Shown: in pieces, positions 1-5,765 of the stretch
Numbering within the stretch: the stretch's first letter is position 1
Layout: every line of letters begins with the position of its first letter
Assembly (NCBI GenBank): GCA_937988705.1
Contig: CALKIA010000440.1
Coordinates: 1 to 9,370, forward strand
DNA length: 9,370 bases
Reading direction: 5' to 3'
Source of the DNA: an uncultured Chloroflexota bacterium
GTDB lineage: Bacteria; Chloroflexota; Anaerolineae; Aggregatilineales; Phototrophicaceae
The notes under the pieces: generated by a model
The model's input: only the letters and a program-made list of their open reading frames with translations
What the model was told of the DNA's origin: nothing
Databases searched by the model: none
Position numbers and translations under genes: made by a program

Positions 1-1
1 C

Positions 2-73
2 AACCCGCAGGACACCAACTGGTCGGCCATGCGCGCGCGCCTGCTCGACCCCGGCGTCGCCTTCCTGCGCTGA
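2..73 (+). CDS. C-terminal end of an unidentified protein (5' truncated by window)
   Basis: An open frame runs from the window edge to a TGA at 71-73 and encodes 23 residues, with the segment DTNWSAMRARLLDPGV in the middle. It is GC-rich with sensible codon use, and it ends where the repeat-filled gap begins. This is the only + strand gene candidate. The opposite strand is also open over this short stretch, so the strand choice rests on the plausible peptide and on the stop lying just before the repeats. I do not recognise the family. If real, this gene converges on the minus-strand operon. Confidence 0.5.
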   Translation, partial: NPQDTNWSAMRARLLDPGVAFLR

Positions 74-115
74 TCTGTCTGCGCACTGCCCAGCCTCGAA
101 CCTGACGGTTCTTTG

Positions 116-165
116 CCCCTCTCCCAAGGGAGAGGGGTGGTTGAGCGCAGCGAAACGGGGTGAGG
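116..165 (-). repeat. Hairpin repeat, CCAAGGG-loop type with interrupted tail
   Basis: The stem arms are CCCCTCTCCC and GGGAGAGGGG, separated by AA. The usual tail GGGGTGAGG is displaced by about 18 bases containing TTGAGCGCAGCGAAAC. The minus-strand sense of the unit starts with CCTCACCCC, as in all other tailed copies of the window. It lies just after the + strand gene end. Confidence 0.8.
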
Positions 166-206
166 CTGAGTTCAAAACGTGTATAAATCAGTTTACGAAC
201 ACACAG

Positions 207-283
207 TAAAAAACCTCAGTTATGGATCACCCTCACCGAAAACAGGGTTGTTTCTATCTCCCCTCCCCGAATTCGGGGAGGGG
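207..283. repeat. 77-bp direct repeat, copy 1
   Basis: This copy matches 384-460 at an offset of 177 bases with two differences: A/G at 256/433 and C/T at 268/445. It begins in an A-run followed by CCTCAGTTATGGATC. It ends in a palindromic hairpin, CCCCTCCCC-GAATTC-GGGGAGGGG. The tail that normally follows the hairpin is missing here. Confidence 0.9.
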
Positions 284-307
284 AGCCAGCCAAAGCGCTG
301 TTCCTCG

Positions 308-350
308 CCCCTCTCCCCGCTTGCGTGGGAGAGGGGTTGGGGGTGAGGGG
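308..350 (-). repeat. Hairpin repeat, GCTTGCG-loop type
   Basis: The stem arms are CCCCTCTCCC(C) and (T)GGGAGAGGGG around a GCTTGCG loop, followed by TTGGGGGTGAGGGG. By eye it is identical over 43 bases to 9163-9205, nearly 9 kb away, so the two copies are recent or kept identical. Confidence 0.85.
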
Positions 351-383
351 GAGTCGCGAATGAGGCTTATCCCTAACTGACGT

Positions 384-460
384 TAAAAAACCTCAGTTAT
401 GGATCACCCTCACCGAAAACAGGGTTGTTTCTGTCTCCCCTCCCTGAATTCGGGGAGGGG
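384..460. repeat. 77-bp direct repeat, copy 2
   Basis: This is the partner of 207-283 with two mismatches. Unlike copy 1, its closing GAATTC hairpin continues into the normal family tail TCGGGGGTGGGG. The 100 bases between the two copies contain the GCTTGCG-loop unit. Confidence 0.9.
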
Positions 461-472
461 TCGGGGGTGGGG
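437..472 (-). repeat. Hairpin repeat, GAATTC-loop type
   Basis: The hairpin CCCCTCCCT-GAATTC-GGGGAGGGG has a central EcoRI-like palindrome, followed by TCGGGGGTGGGG. The same subtype occurs at 7274-7311. Confidence 0.85.
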
Positions 473-482
473 TTGCCCTTAT

Positions 483-525
483 CCTCCCCCTCTCCTCTTT
501 TCGGAGAGGGGGCCGGGGGGTGAGG
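483..525 (-). repeat. Hairpin repeat, TCTTTTC-loop type
   Basis: The arms CCCCCTCTCC (486-495) and GGAGAGGGGG (503-512) flank a TCTTTTC loop, then CCGGGGGGTGAGG. This is the subtype found at 6586-6630 inside a coding sequence, where it is translated. Confidence 0.85.
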
Positions 526-547
526 TGAGATCCTCCCCTACCTCACG

Positions 548-598
548 TTCTTGATAACTTTTCCTTTGCGCCTCAGCGTCTTCGCGCCTTTGCGTTGA
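548..598 (-). repeat. CTTTGCG-rich dispersed repeat ('QRKGAKTLRRKG' type)
   Basis: The sequence carries CCTTTGCG twice (563-570 and 587-594) with TCAGCGTCTTCGCGC between. On the minus strand it would translate to a basic peptide containing QRKGAKTLRRKG. I recognise this pattern as a short repeat scattered through genomes of several bacterial phyla, where it is often mis-annotated as small basic proteins. It is unrelated to the hairpin family. Its role is unknown to me. Confidence 0.6.
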
Positions 599-599
599 A

Positions 600-634
600 T
601 CTTTCTTTTTCTTTCTTTTTCTTTCTTTCTTCTC
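600..634. repeat. Uninterrupted pyrimidine tract of CTTT units
   Basis: These are 35 consecutive pyrimidines built from CTTT and CTTTTT units. The tract ends three bases before the stop codon of the minus-strand gene at 638. On the transcript it is a purine tract of GAAA units. It is slippage-prone low-complexity DNA, next to the CTTTGCG repeat. Confidence 0.85.
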
Positions 635-637
635 GTT

Positions 638-2758
638 CTACTCACTTCTGCGGAACGCCAGCAGCGAATTCCCCGACAGCACATACACGATCTGCTGATC
701 GGTGTCCGCGTACACGTTCGTGATCTGCGCGAACAATTCCTCGTCCGACGCGCGATAGCTGTTGATGAACGTCCCTGCCATCGTCGTCTCATAGACCGAT
801 TTCGCCTCGCGGTTGACGAAATACAACCCCTGCGCAATCGGATTCAGGTTCAGGAACATGGCGCTGTTCGTTTCCATCGACTGCCCCTGTGGGAAGCCGA
901 CGAAGGCGAACGGCTGAATATCGCCGCCCGTGAACTTGACGACGACCCCACCTTGCAGCAGCAGATAGATGTCGCCCGCGTTGGTGATGGCGAAATCCAG
1001 CGCGCGGCTGATATCGGGTCGGCGTTCCCCCGTAAAGTATTCGAGCGGCATGCCGGGATACGTGCTGCCCGACGGATCGTAGCGCCAGATCTGGTTCGCG
1101 CCGGGGTCGAGGATATACAGGCGGCCTTCCCAGAAGGCGATCGCGCGCGGTGTTCCCCATGTTTCCATGCCGCGCAGCTCCTGCGCCGTGCAGTCGAACA
1201 GGAACCGCGGCGGGCAGGCGATCAGCACGCCGTTTTCATCCAGCGCGGTGATCACGTTGCTTTGAGCCACGCCCGCGCCATTTTCTTCCCAGGCGATATC
1301 GATCAGATTGCCGATCGTGTACTGAATCACCTGACCGCTGCGCCGCATCGCTTGAATCGGCGTGCGCGAATCGGGGACAATGCTCAGCCCGTCATCCGCC
1401 AGCGTGATGCGGTACACAAACTGGTTGCGTGCATCCAGCACATACACATCTTCGCCCTGAATCACCAACTGCGTCAGTTCGGCGTTGGGAAACGAATCGA
1501 CCACGCTCACGGTGCGCCGTTGGACGGCCAGCAGGCGGTCGATAATGGTGCGCGCTTCGCTCTTGAGGATCGACAGCATCGGGTCGCCGCCCTCTTTGAT
1601 CGACTCGCAGTTCGTCGCCAGTTGCAGCACGGCGTTCCACGCGGCCAGCGTGCCATTCACATCATTCGAGGCGATGCCGCGCGCCGTGATGGCGGTGTCG
1701 TTGGCCCCTTTCACGCATTGATCGAATTCGCTTTCGCCCGTCCCGCTGATCCAGAAGATCACCACCAGAATCACCACGAACACCGGGATCAGCACAGTGA
1801 CCCCTGCCGCCGCTGGTGAAGACAGCAGACCCTTCGGGCCACCCTCTTTCGGCGCGGGCACGATGCGTTCGAACGCCCGCTGCATCGACTCGGTGACGTT
1901 GGCGCCGTTGTTCGCCGTGCTGCTCAAAGCTTTGCGCACGCCGACCCCGCGCGCCCCGGATCGGCGCAGCGTGCCGGGATTCGGCGGTTCAGGTGCAGAC
2001 GCCGTGCTGATCGGCGCTGGAGCCGCTTTCGCCGCTGTCGTCGATTCGATCTCTTTGATCGGCAGCGCGACGGGCTGCTCCGGCGGTACGAATTCCAGCG
2101 CCAGCAGCGTGATCTGCGTCTTGGCCGTCTCGCGCAGTCGCGCCAGTACCGCGCCGATATCCTCCAGTCCGACTGCGAACTTGAGCTCGTCCAGTGGTTG
2201 TTCGGCGAGCGCGGCATCCGCCACCAGCAGGCGGGTATTCGCGCTCACCGTGTACTTGGCCATCTTGATGTCTGGCGTCATTTCGACGCCCATCGACACG
2301 CCCTTCAGCGCGGCTTTGTCGCTGAACTCCGCCGGGAAAGCCTGTATCGCCTCTTTTTGCGCCAGCAGCCCCGCGCCCGTGCCGATTTTGCCGAGATACA
2401 AATCCGCGCCGCGCAGCACCCCCGCGATCACGTTGGCTTCGTAGCGCCGGGGATCGCTGCTGTTGTGCTCGAACAGGTTCTCGTTGATGTTCGCCAGCAC
2501 GTCGCGCAGCGCTGAGGTCACGCTGCCGCTGCTCTCGAAATACCTATCGGAGGCGAGCTGCGCCATGCGCTCGTAGAATGCAGCGGGAGCGATCGTTTCG
2601 CCCGCCGGGGTGACGAGCGCGAAGAATGTATCCGTTTCGCGTCCGCGGGCCGCGCGCTTGGGCGCAGCTTCCACCAGTAAGCCGGGCGGCGCCACGCTGA
2701 TGGCGCGACCGCTGACGACGTACAGGTGACCAATGAGGGCTTCGTACTCGATGGGCAT
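638..2758 (-). CDS. Membrane protein: degenerate PP2C-like domain, one TM helix, beta-propeller-like C-terminus
   Basis: The protein has 706 residues. Residues about 1-225 follow the layout of PP2C-type Ser/Thr phosphatase domains: SVTSALRDVLANINENL, then VIAGVLRGADLYLGKIGTG, then TRLLVADAAL. The metal-binding aspartates expected near the usual DGG and GDSR motifs are not evident (the second site reads IGTGAG), so I infer a pseudophosphatase. A Pro/Ala/Ser-rich linker (226-310) leads to one TM helix at about 319-337. A short helical part (345-418) follows, then about 285 residues of repeated strands such as GEDVYVLDARNQFVYRI and GRLYILDPGANQIWRYD, typical of NHL/PQQ-like propellers. Similar architectures occur in Chloroflexota. 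The ATG lies 9 bases after the phosphatase stop, with GAG as a weak ribosome site. It is the last gene of the operon. The ligand and role are unknown; a sensor or scaffold is inference. Confidence 0.8.
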   Translation of the reverse strand: MPIEYEALIGHLYVVSGRAISVAPPGLLVEAAPKRAARGRETDTFFALVTPAGETIAPAAFYERMAQLASDRYFESSGSVTSALRDVLANINENLFEHNSSDPRRYEANVIAGVLRGADLYLGKIGTGAGLLAQKEAIQAFPAEFSDKAALKGVSMGVEMTPDIKMAKYTVSANTRLLVADAALAEQPLDELKFAVGLEDIGAVLARLRETAKTQITLLALEFVPPEQPVALPIKEIESTTAAKAAPAPISTASAPEPPNPGTLRRSGARGVGVRKALSSTANNGANVTESMQRAFERIVPAPKEGGPKGLLSSPAAAGVTVLIPVFVVILVVIFWISGTGESEFDQCVKGANDTAITARGIASNDVNGTLAAWNAVLQLATNCESIKEGGDPMLSILKSEARTIIDRLLAVQRRTVSVVDSFPNAELTQLVIQGEDVYVLDARNQFVYRITLADDGLSIVPDSRTPIQAMRRSGQVIQYTIGNLIDIAWEENGAGVAQSNVITALDENGVLIACPPRFLFDCTAQELRGMETWGTPRAIAFWEGRLYILDPGANQIWRYDPSGSTYPGMPLEYFTGERRPDISRALDFAITNAGDIYLLLQGGVVVKFTGGDIQPFAFVGFPQGQSMETNSAMFLNLNPIAQGLYFVNREAKSVYETTMAGTFINSYRASDEELFAQITNVYADTDQQIVYVLSGNSLLAFRRSE

Positions 2759-2767
2759 AAGCTTGCT

Positions 2768-3508
2768 CTAACTGATCAAGTCGGGCGAGAGGTGATCCAC
2801 ACGGTTGAGATAGCGCACGATCAGGCGTTCCTTCTCAAAATCGATGCGCGTGACGGCCGTGTTGTAGTGCAGATAGTACATATTTCGATTCGGGAGTTGA
2901 TTTAAGAGCGCCTTGATCAGCGCGTCGATGAACGTGCCATGCGTGATCAGCGCGATCCGTTCGCCTTTTTCGTGGTGATCCTGCGCGCGCCGCTTGAGTT
3001 CCGCCGCGATCTTGATCGCGCGTCCGTAGCACGACGGCAGACCTTCCACGCCGTTAGTCGGGTCCCACCAGCCCGCCTCCGTGATCCCGTCCGGGATGAC
3101 ATACGCCGGGAACTCCTCGGCGATCTGCGCGCGGTTGCGCCCGGGAAACCCCGTGATTTTGCCCGCTTCTTCGAGGTAGACGCCGCCGTGTTCGTGGACA
3201 TCCACCCAGATTTCCGGCTTCAGTCCGAGCGCATTGGCGACCGGAAAGGTCGTCTGCATGGCGCGGTACATCGGGCTGCAAAACAGGTGCGAAATATCCG
3301 CGCCTTTCGCGCCCAACTGCTGTGAATAGCCGGTGTTCGGGTTGACCCACGGATCGCGGCTCACCCCTTCGGCGAGGAAAACGGCCAGCGCGTCGGCCTG
3401 CCGCTGGCCGAGATCGGTCAGTGGCGGATCGTTCACTCGCGTCACCCGCGCGTCGTCTGGCAGCGCATTATTCGTCGATTGTCCGTGCCGGATGATGTAC
3501 AGTTCCAA
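2768..3508 (-). CDS. Histidine phosphatase superfamily (phosphoglycerate mutase-like) protein, TTG start
   Basis: The protein has 246 residues. The N-terminus MELYIIRHGQST carries the RHG motif, with H8 the expected phospho-accepting histidine. R7, R82 in the SPMYRAMQT segment, E106 in HEHGG and H190 in ALITHG complete the phosphate pocket. LTDLGQRQADAL (about 30-41) is the usual conserved stretch after the motif. The family transfers or removes phosphate on small molecules or proteins in the cytoplasm, and the substrate cannot be read from the sequence. The only start that keeps the RHG strand is TTG at 3508-3506, directly abutting the TAA of xisI, because the frame is closed upstream. Translation is therefore probably coupled to xisI. 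It could be a broad-specificity phosphatase or a mutase; phosphatase is more likely given the small, insertion-bearing middle region. Confidence 0.88.
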   Translation of the reverse strand: MELYIIRHGQSTNNALPDDARVTRVNDPPLTDLGQRQADALAVFLAEGVSRDPWVNPNTGYSQQLGAKGADISHLFCSPMYRAMQTTFPVANALGLKPEIWVDVHEHGGVYLEEAGKITGFPGRNRAQIAEEFPAYVIPDGITEAGWWDPTNGVEGLPSCYGRAIKIAAELKRRAQDHHEKGERIALITHGTFIDALIKALLNQLPNRNMYYLHYNTAVTRIDFEKERLIVRYLNRVDHLSPDLIS

Positions 3509-3859
3509 TTACTCGTTACCCTTCGTCTGTTCGGGAAGTTGTTCGCCCGCGTATTCAAGTATGATCTGCGCCCGCGGAATCTTCGCATTAACCAGCAGCG
3601 CTTTGTACAGTGGTTTGTCGGTGCGGTCTTCGACGATCACGATCTTTTCGTCAACGACTTGTGCCATGACGACGACCTCTAACGGATCATTCCGTGGATA
3701 ATCGGGAATCGCGATTACAGCGTAGACGAGATGGTCATCGTCCAGGCAGGCCACTAAGCGCCCGTCAAAGGTATTGCCTGCATAGCGATTGACTTCAACC
3801 CGCGTCATCGCTGCGAGCTGCATCGTGATACCTGTTTTTGAAAATTCTACGGTCGCCAT
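3509..3859 (-). CDS. xisI: XisI-like protein (fdxN-element excision controlling factor family)
   Basis: The protein has 116 residues, close to the roughly 110 usual for XisI. The second half, DEKIVIVEDRTDKPLYKALL followed by NAKIPRAQIILEYAGE, matches the XisI pattern of a 'DGKIWI.. D.T' strand, a helix, and 'GIPREQIVL'. The N-terminal half, with DDDHLVYAVIAIPDYP, is more divergent. Its ATG overlaps the 3' end of xisH by 13 bases, and AGGA about seven bases upstream (inside xisH) is a good ribosome site, so the two are co-translated. In Anabaena, XisI and XisH are needed with the recombinase XisF to excise the fdxN element. XisH-XisI pairs are common in genomes without that element and their role there is unsettled. 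No recombinase is nearby. Family call is good; function here is unknown. Confidence 0.75.
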   Translation of the reverse strand: MATVEFSKTGITMQLAAMTRVEVNRYAGNTFDGRLVACLDDDHLVYAVIAIPDYPRNDPLEVVVMAQVVDEKIVIVEDRTDKPLYKALLVNAKIPRAQIILEYAGEQLPEQTKGNE

Positions 3860-4260
3860 AGTTCGATCCTTTCCTGACTTAAATCGACCACGATGACGTT
3901 GATTTTCAACTCATCGATCAACGATGGGACGAGCCTTTGAAATACACCATAGTAGGCTTTAGTCGGGATCGCAAGGTACAGCGGCACTGATTTACCCAAT
4001 TCTCGCAGCATGGTTCGGTAAACAATATACTGCCCGATGGCGGTGTAGAGGTCGGGCATGGTCGAACTGCCATCCGCAAAGCATTTCACCTCAACGAGCA
4101 GAATCTGTTCGATATCTCCGTTAGTTACACGGGTGGCTTGAATATCAATGAACAACCAATTGAGCGGCGTTTTAAAGCCAAACTGCTTATTGGCGACGTC
4201 CCAACCCGCTTTCGCCAGTGCATTGACAACTTGTTCATGGCATTGATCAATGGCTGGCAT
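3847..4260 (-). CDS. xisH: XisH family protein, PD-(D/E)XK nuclease-like fold
   Basis: The protein has 137 residues, the normal XisH length. It opens MPAIDQCHEQVVNALAKAGW, the typical helix with a conserved H. It then shows a PD-(D/E)XK-like core: D39 in LFIDIQA, E57 and K59 in LLVEVKCF, and Q77 in AIGQYIVYR, followed by YLAIPTKAYYGVF. The nuclease-like residues are thus present, so metal-dependent DNA cleavage is possible but unproven. The ATG is three bases after the tsaD stop, and the end overlaps xisI by 13 bases. Line 3901-3960 is about 42% GC and line 4081-4140 about 48%, against about 72% in the sampled tsaD line 5041-5100. Together with the exact fit between two housekeeping-type genes, this suggests acquisition by transfer. 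Partner: XisI. Confidence 0.85.
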   Translation of the reverse strand: MPAIDQCHEQVVNALAKAGWDVANKQFGFKTPLNWLFIDIQATRVTNGDIEQILLVEVKCFADGSSTMPDLYTAIGQYIVYRTMLRELGKSVPLYLAIPTKAYYGVFQRLVPSLIDELKINVIVVDLSQERIELWRP

Positions 4261-4263
4261 GCA

Positions 4264-5307
4264 TCATCTTTCGTAGGTTTTGCTGTTGAGCGCCCACATC
4301 GGTTTGACATCCATGTCGAGATCATCGCGCAGCCCCGCTTCATACCGGAAGCAGCCTGCCGCCGCGATCATCGCCGCGTTGTCGGTGCACAGATTCAGCG
4401 GTGGGTAGCGCACGGGCAGTTCGCTTTGGGCGCGCATCGCTTGCCGCAGCGCCTGATTCGCGCTCACCCCGCCCGCCAAGAGAATCTCCGTCGCCTTAAA
4501 TTCTTTGGCCGCGCGCGTCGCCTTTTCGACCAGTGTCGTGACCAGCGCCTTCTGGAAGCTCGCTGCCACATCCTTGACCAACACATCGGTGCGCAGCACG
4601 GGTTCTTTGTCGCCCTGTCGCGCCGAGGCGACCGTTGCCTCCCGCTTAACCGCCGTCTTCAGGCCGGAGAAGCTGAAGTCATAGCTCGAATCGGTTTTGG
4701 CGCGCGGAAAGTCGAACGTCGTGGCATTCCCCTGCATCGCCACCCGCTCGATGTTCGGCCCACCGGGGAAGGGCAAGCCGAGCATCCGCCCCACCTTGTC
4801 GAAAGCTTCGCCTGCTGCGTCATCCAGCGTGCCGCCGAGCCGTTCATACTGGCCGTGCCCGGTCATGAGCAGCAGTTCCGTGTGCCCCCCGCTGACGATC
4901 AGCACCAGCACCGGAAACACGATCTCGCGCTGCGCTTCGGTCAGCCACAGCGAATACACATGCCCTTCCAGATGATTGATGCCCAGCAGCGGCTTATCCA
5001 GCGCCAGCGCCAGCCCCTTCGCATAGTTGATCCCCACCAGCAGTGACCCGACGAGGCCGGGGCCGCGCGTCACCGCGACCGCATCAATCGACTTGGGGCT
5101 GATCCCCGCGTCGGCAATGGCGCTTTCGACCACCTGCCCGATCGCCTCAATATGCGCGCGCGACGCGATCTCCGGGAAGACGCCGCCAAACTTCGCGTGC
5201 AAATCGATTTGCGACGCGACGATATTCGAGGCAATCGTCTTGCCATCCGTCACCACCGCGGCGGCGGTTTCATCACACGATGTTTCGATCCCGAGAATAG
5301 TCGTCAT
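4264..5307 (-). CDS. tsaD: tRNA N6-adenosine threonylcarbamoyltransferase TsaD
   Basis: TsaD transfers the threonylcarbamoyl group from threonylcarbamoyl-AMP to A37 of ANN-decoding tRNAs (t6A), working in the cytoplasm with TsaB and TsaE. The 347 residues match the usual length of about 340. Signatures in order are MTTILGIETSCDET at the start, PEIASRAHIE (45-54), TRGPGLVGSLLVG (80-92), the metal-binding HLEGH (H112 and H116), VSGGHTELLL, a FSGLKTAVKR segment, AGGVSANQALR, and the nucleotide-site CTDNAAMIAAAG near the C-terminus. I chose the ATG at 5307 because AGAGGAA precedes it by four bases and the signature starts there. The frame stays open to 5400, but that extra part only translates palindromic repeat DNA. 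The stop is three bases before the xisH start. No insertion or damage is seen, and TsaB and TsaE are not in the window. Confidence 0.97.
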   Translation of the reverse strand: MTTILGIETSCDETAAAVVTDGKTIASNIVASQIDLHAKFGGVFPEIASRAHIEAIGQVVESAIADAGISPKSIDAVAVTRGPGLVGSLLVGINYAKGLALALDKPLLGINHLEGHVYSLWLTEAQREIVFPVLVLIVSGGHTELLLMTGHGQYERLGGTLDDAAGEAFDKVGRMLGLPFPGGPNIERVAMQGNATTFDFPRAKTDSSYDFSFSGLKTAVKREATVASARQGDKEPVLRTDVLVKDVAASFQKALVTTLVEKATRAAKEFKATEILLAGGVSANQALRQAMRAQSELPVRYPPLNLCTDNAAMIAAAGCFRYEAGLRDDLDMDVKPMWALNSKTYER

Positions 5308-5310
5308 GCT

Positions 5311-5317
5311 TTCCTCT
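5311..5317 (-). promoter_or_regulatory. Ribosome binding site deciding the tsaD start
   Basis: On the minus strand AGAGGAA stands four bases before the ATG at 5307. It is the strongest Shine-Dalgarno match in the window and rules out the longer reading to 5400. Confidence 0.8.
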
Positions 5318-5334
5318 GTCGTTAGTTGCCCGTC

Positions 5335-5357
5335 GGGACGACCCCACGTGGTCGCCC
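5335..5357. repeat. GGGCGACC-type palindromic repeat
   Basis: GGGACGACC and GGTCGCCC flank CCACGT, giving an 8-bp stem with one bulged A. It is the same element as 7238-7262, and both copies lie just upstream of minus-strand start codons (28 and 3 bases). Confidence 0.75.
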
Positions 5358-5370
5358 GCTGTCGGCGGAG

Positions 5371-5400
5371 ATCATATCCCGCCCGTTTTCGTAGGGACAA
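5371..5400 (-). promoter_or_regulatory. Possible promoter of tsaD operon, -35 inside a palindrome
   Basis: On the minus strand TTGTCC (5395-5400) and TATGAT (5371-5376) are 18 bases apart, matching the sigma-70 consensus at 4 and 5 of 6 positions. Transcription would begin near 5364, leaving a leader of about 55 bases that contains the GGGCGACC palindrome. The -35 half is supplied by the repeat at 5395-5414. It is a pattern match only. Confidence 0.35.
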
Positions 5401-5414
5401 GGCCTGCCTTGTCC
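5395..5414. repeat. Short perfect palindrome, GGACAAGGC type
   Basis: GGACAAGGC and its exact reverse complement GCCTTGTCC are separated by CT. It is preceded by GTAG, as is the palindrome at 7241-7262. I recognise it as a dispersed type in Chloroflexota-like genomes. No T-run follows on either strand. Confidence 0.7.
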
Positions 5415-5423
5415 GTTATCGAC

Positions 5424-5490
5424 TTTCTCCCCTCTCCCTTGGGAGAGGGGCCGGGGGTGAGGCTATCTTTCCCCCCTCCCCCTGAATTCG
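5424..5490 (-). repeat. Hairpin repeat, CCTTGGG-loop type, copy 1
   Basis: The arms CCCCTCTCCC (5429-5438) and GGGAGAGGGG (5441-5450) are joined by TT, then CCGGGGGTGAGGCTATC and a C-rich run ending in CTGAATTCG. It matches 5516-5576 except for six extra bases in the C-rich run. Confidence 0.85.
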
Positions 5491-5515
5491 TACCGGAGAA
5501 CCAGCAAAACCCGCA

Positions 5516-5576
5516 TTTCTCCCCTCTCCCTTGGGAGAGGGGCCGGGGGTGAGGCTATCTTTCCCCCCTGAATTCG
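5516..5576 (-). repeat. Hairpin repeat, CCTTGGG-loop type, copy 2
   Basis: By eye it is identical to 5424-5490 apart from a 6-base deletion before TGAATTCG. The centre-to-centre distance is about 90 bases. Confidence 0.85.
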
Positions 5577-5657
5577 TGCTGGGCCAAACTGCGACCATTT
5601 TACACACCGGCGTCCCCAGGACACGATTTATCGCGTCCGCCGTTGCGAACAATGTTG

Positions 5658-5716
5658 TCTCCCCTCTCCCTTGGGAGAGGGGCTGGGGGTGAGGTTGTCT
5701 TTCTCCCCCTGAATTT
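5658..5716 (-). repeat. Hairpin repeat, CCTTGGG-loop type, copy 3
   Basis: It has the same arms and TT loop as the two preceding copies, with CTGGGGGTGAGG as tail and a diverged end CTGAATTTGCG. Three units in about 300 bases suggest local amplification. Confidence 0.8.
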
Positions 5717-5765
5717 GCGTCGGGGTCGGCTAAATGCCACTGCTCAACCCGTTCCTACTTTGCCC

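Larger units (their letters stand above)
74..637. other. Repeat-filled intergenic gap between convergent genes
   Basis: No credible gene is seen here. The gap holds five hairpin repeat units, one 77-bp direct repeat pair, a repeat rich in CTTTGCG and a pyrimidine tract, each listed separately. Short frames across it only translate the repeats. The hairpins could slow or end transcription arriving from both sides, but none is followed by a T-run of the kind a classical intrinsic terminator needs. Confidence 0.8.
5308..5765. other. Repeat-filled gap between the glycosyltransferase and tsaD
   Basis: These 458 bases contain three closely related hairpin units, two short palindromes and a possible promoter, and no gene. 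Short frames across it read only repeat-derived peptides. It probably separates the glycosyltransferase transcript from the tsaD operon. Confidence 0.75.

Noticed and set aside
483..525. Intrinsic terminator
   Set aside because: The stem is strong but no T-run follows on either strand, and the same hairpin occurs inside a translated gene, so it cannot be an efficient terminator in general.
953..1819. 288-residue open frame on the + strand
   Set aside because: It is antisense to the PP2C-like/propeller gene and has shadow-like composition.
3509..4260. Active excision element of the fdxN type
   Set aside because: Only the accessory proteins are present. I see no recombinase and no recognisable attachment sites flanking the pair.
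4138..5046. 302-residue open frame on the + strand
   Set aside because: It is antisense to tsaD and xisH, which carry full family motifs; the frame shows none.
5308..5400. N-terminal extension of TsaD to 5400
   Set aside because: The ribosome site and the conserved N-terminus both place the start at 5307; the extension translates palindromic repeats.
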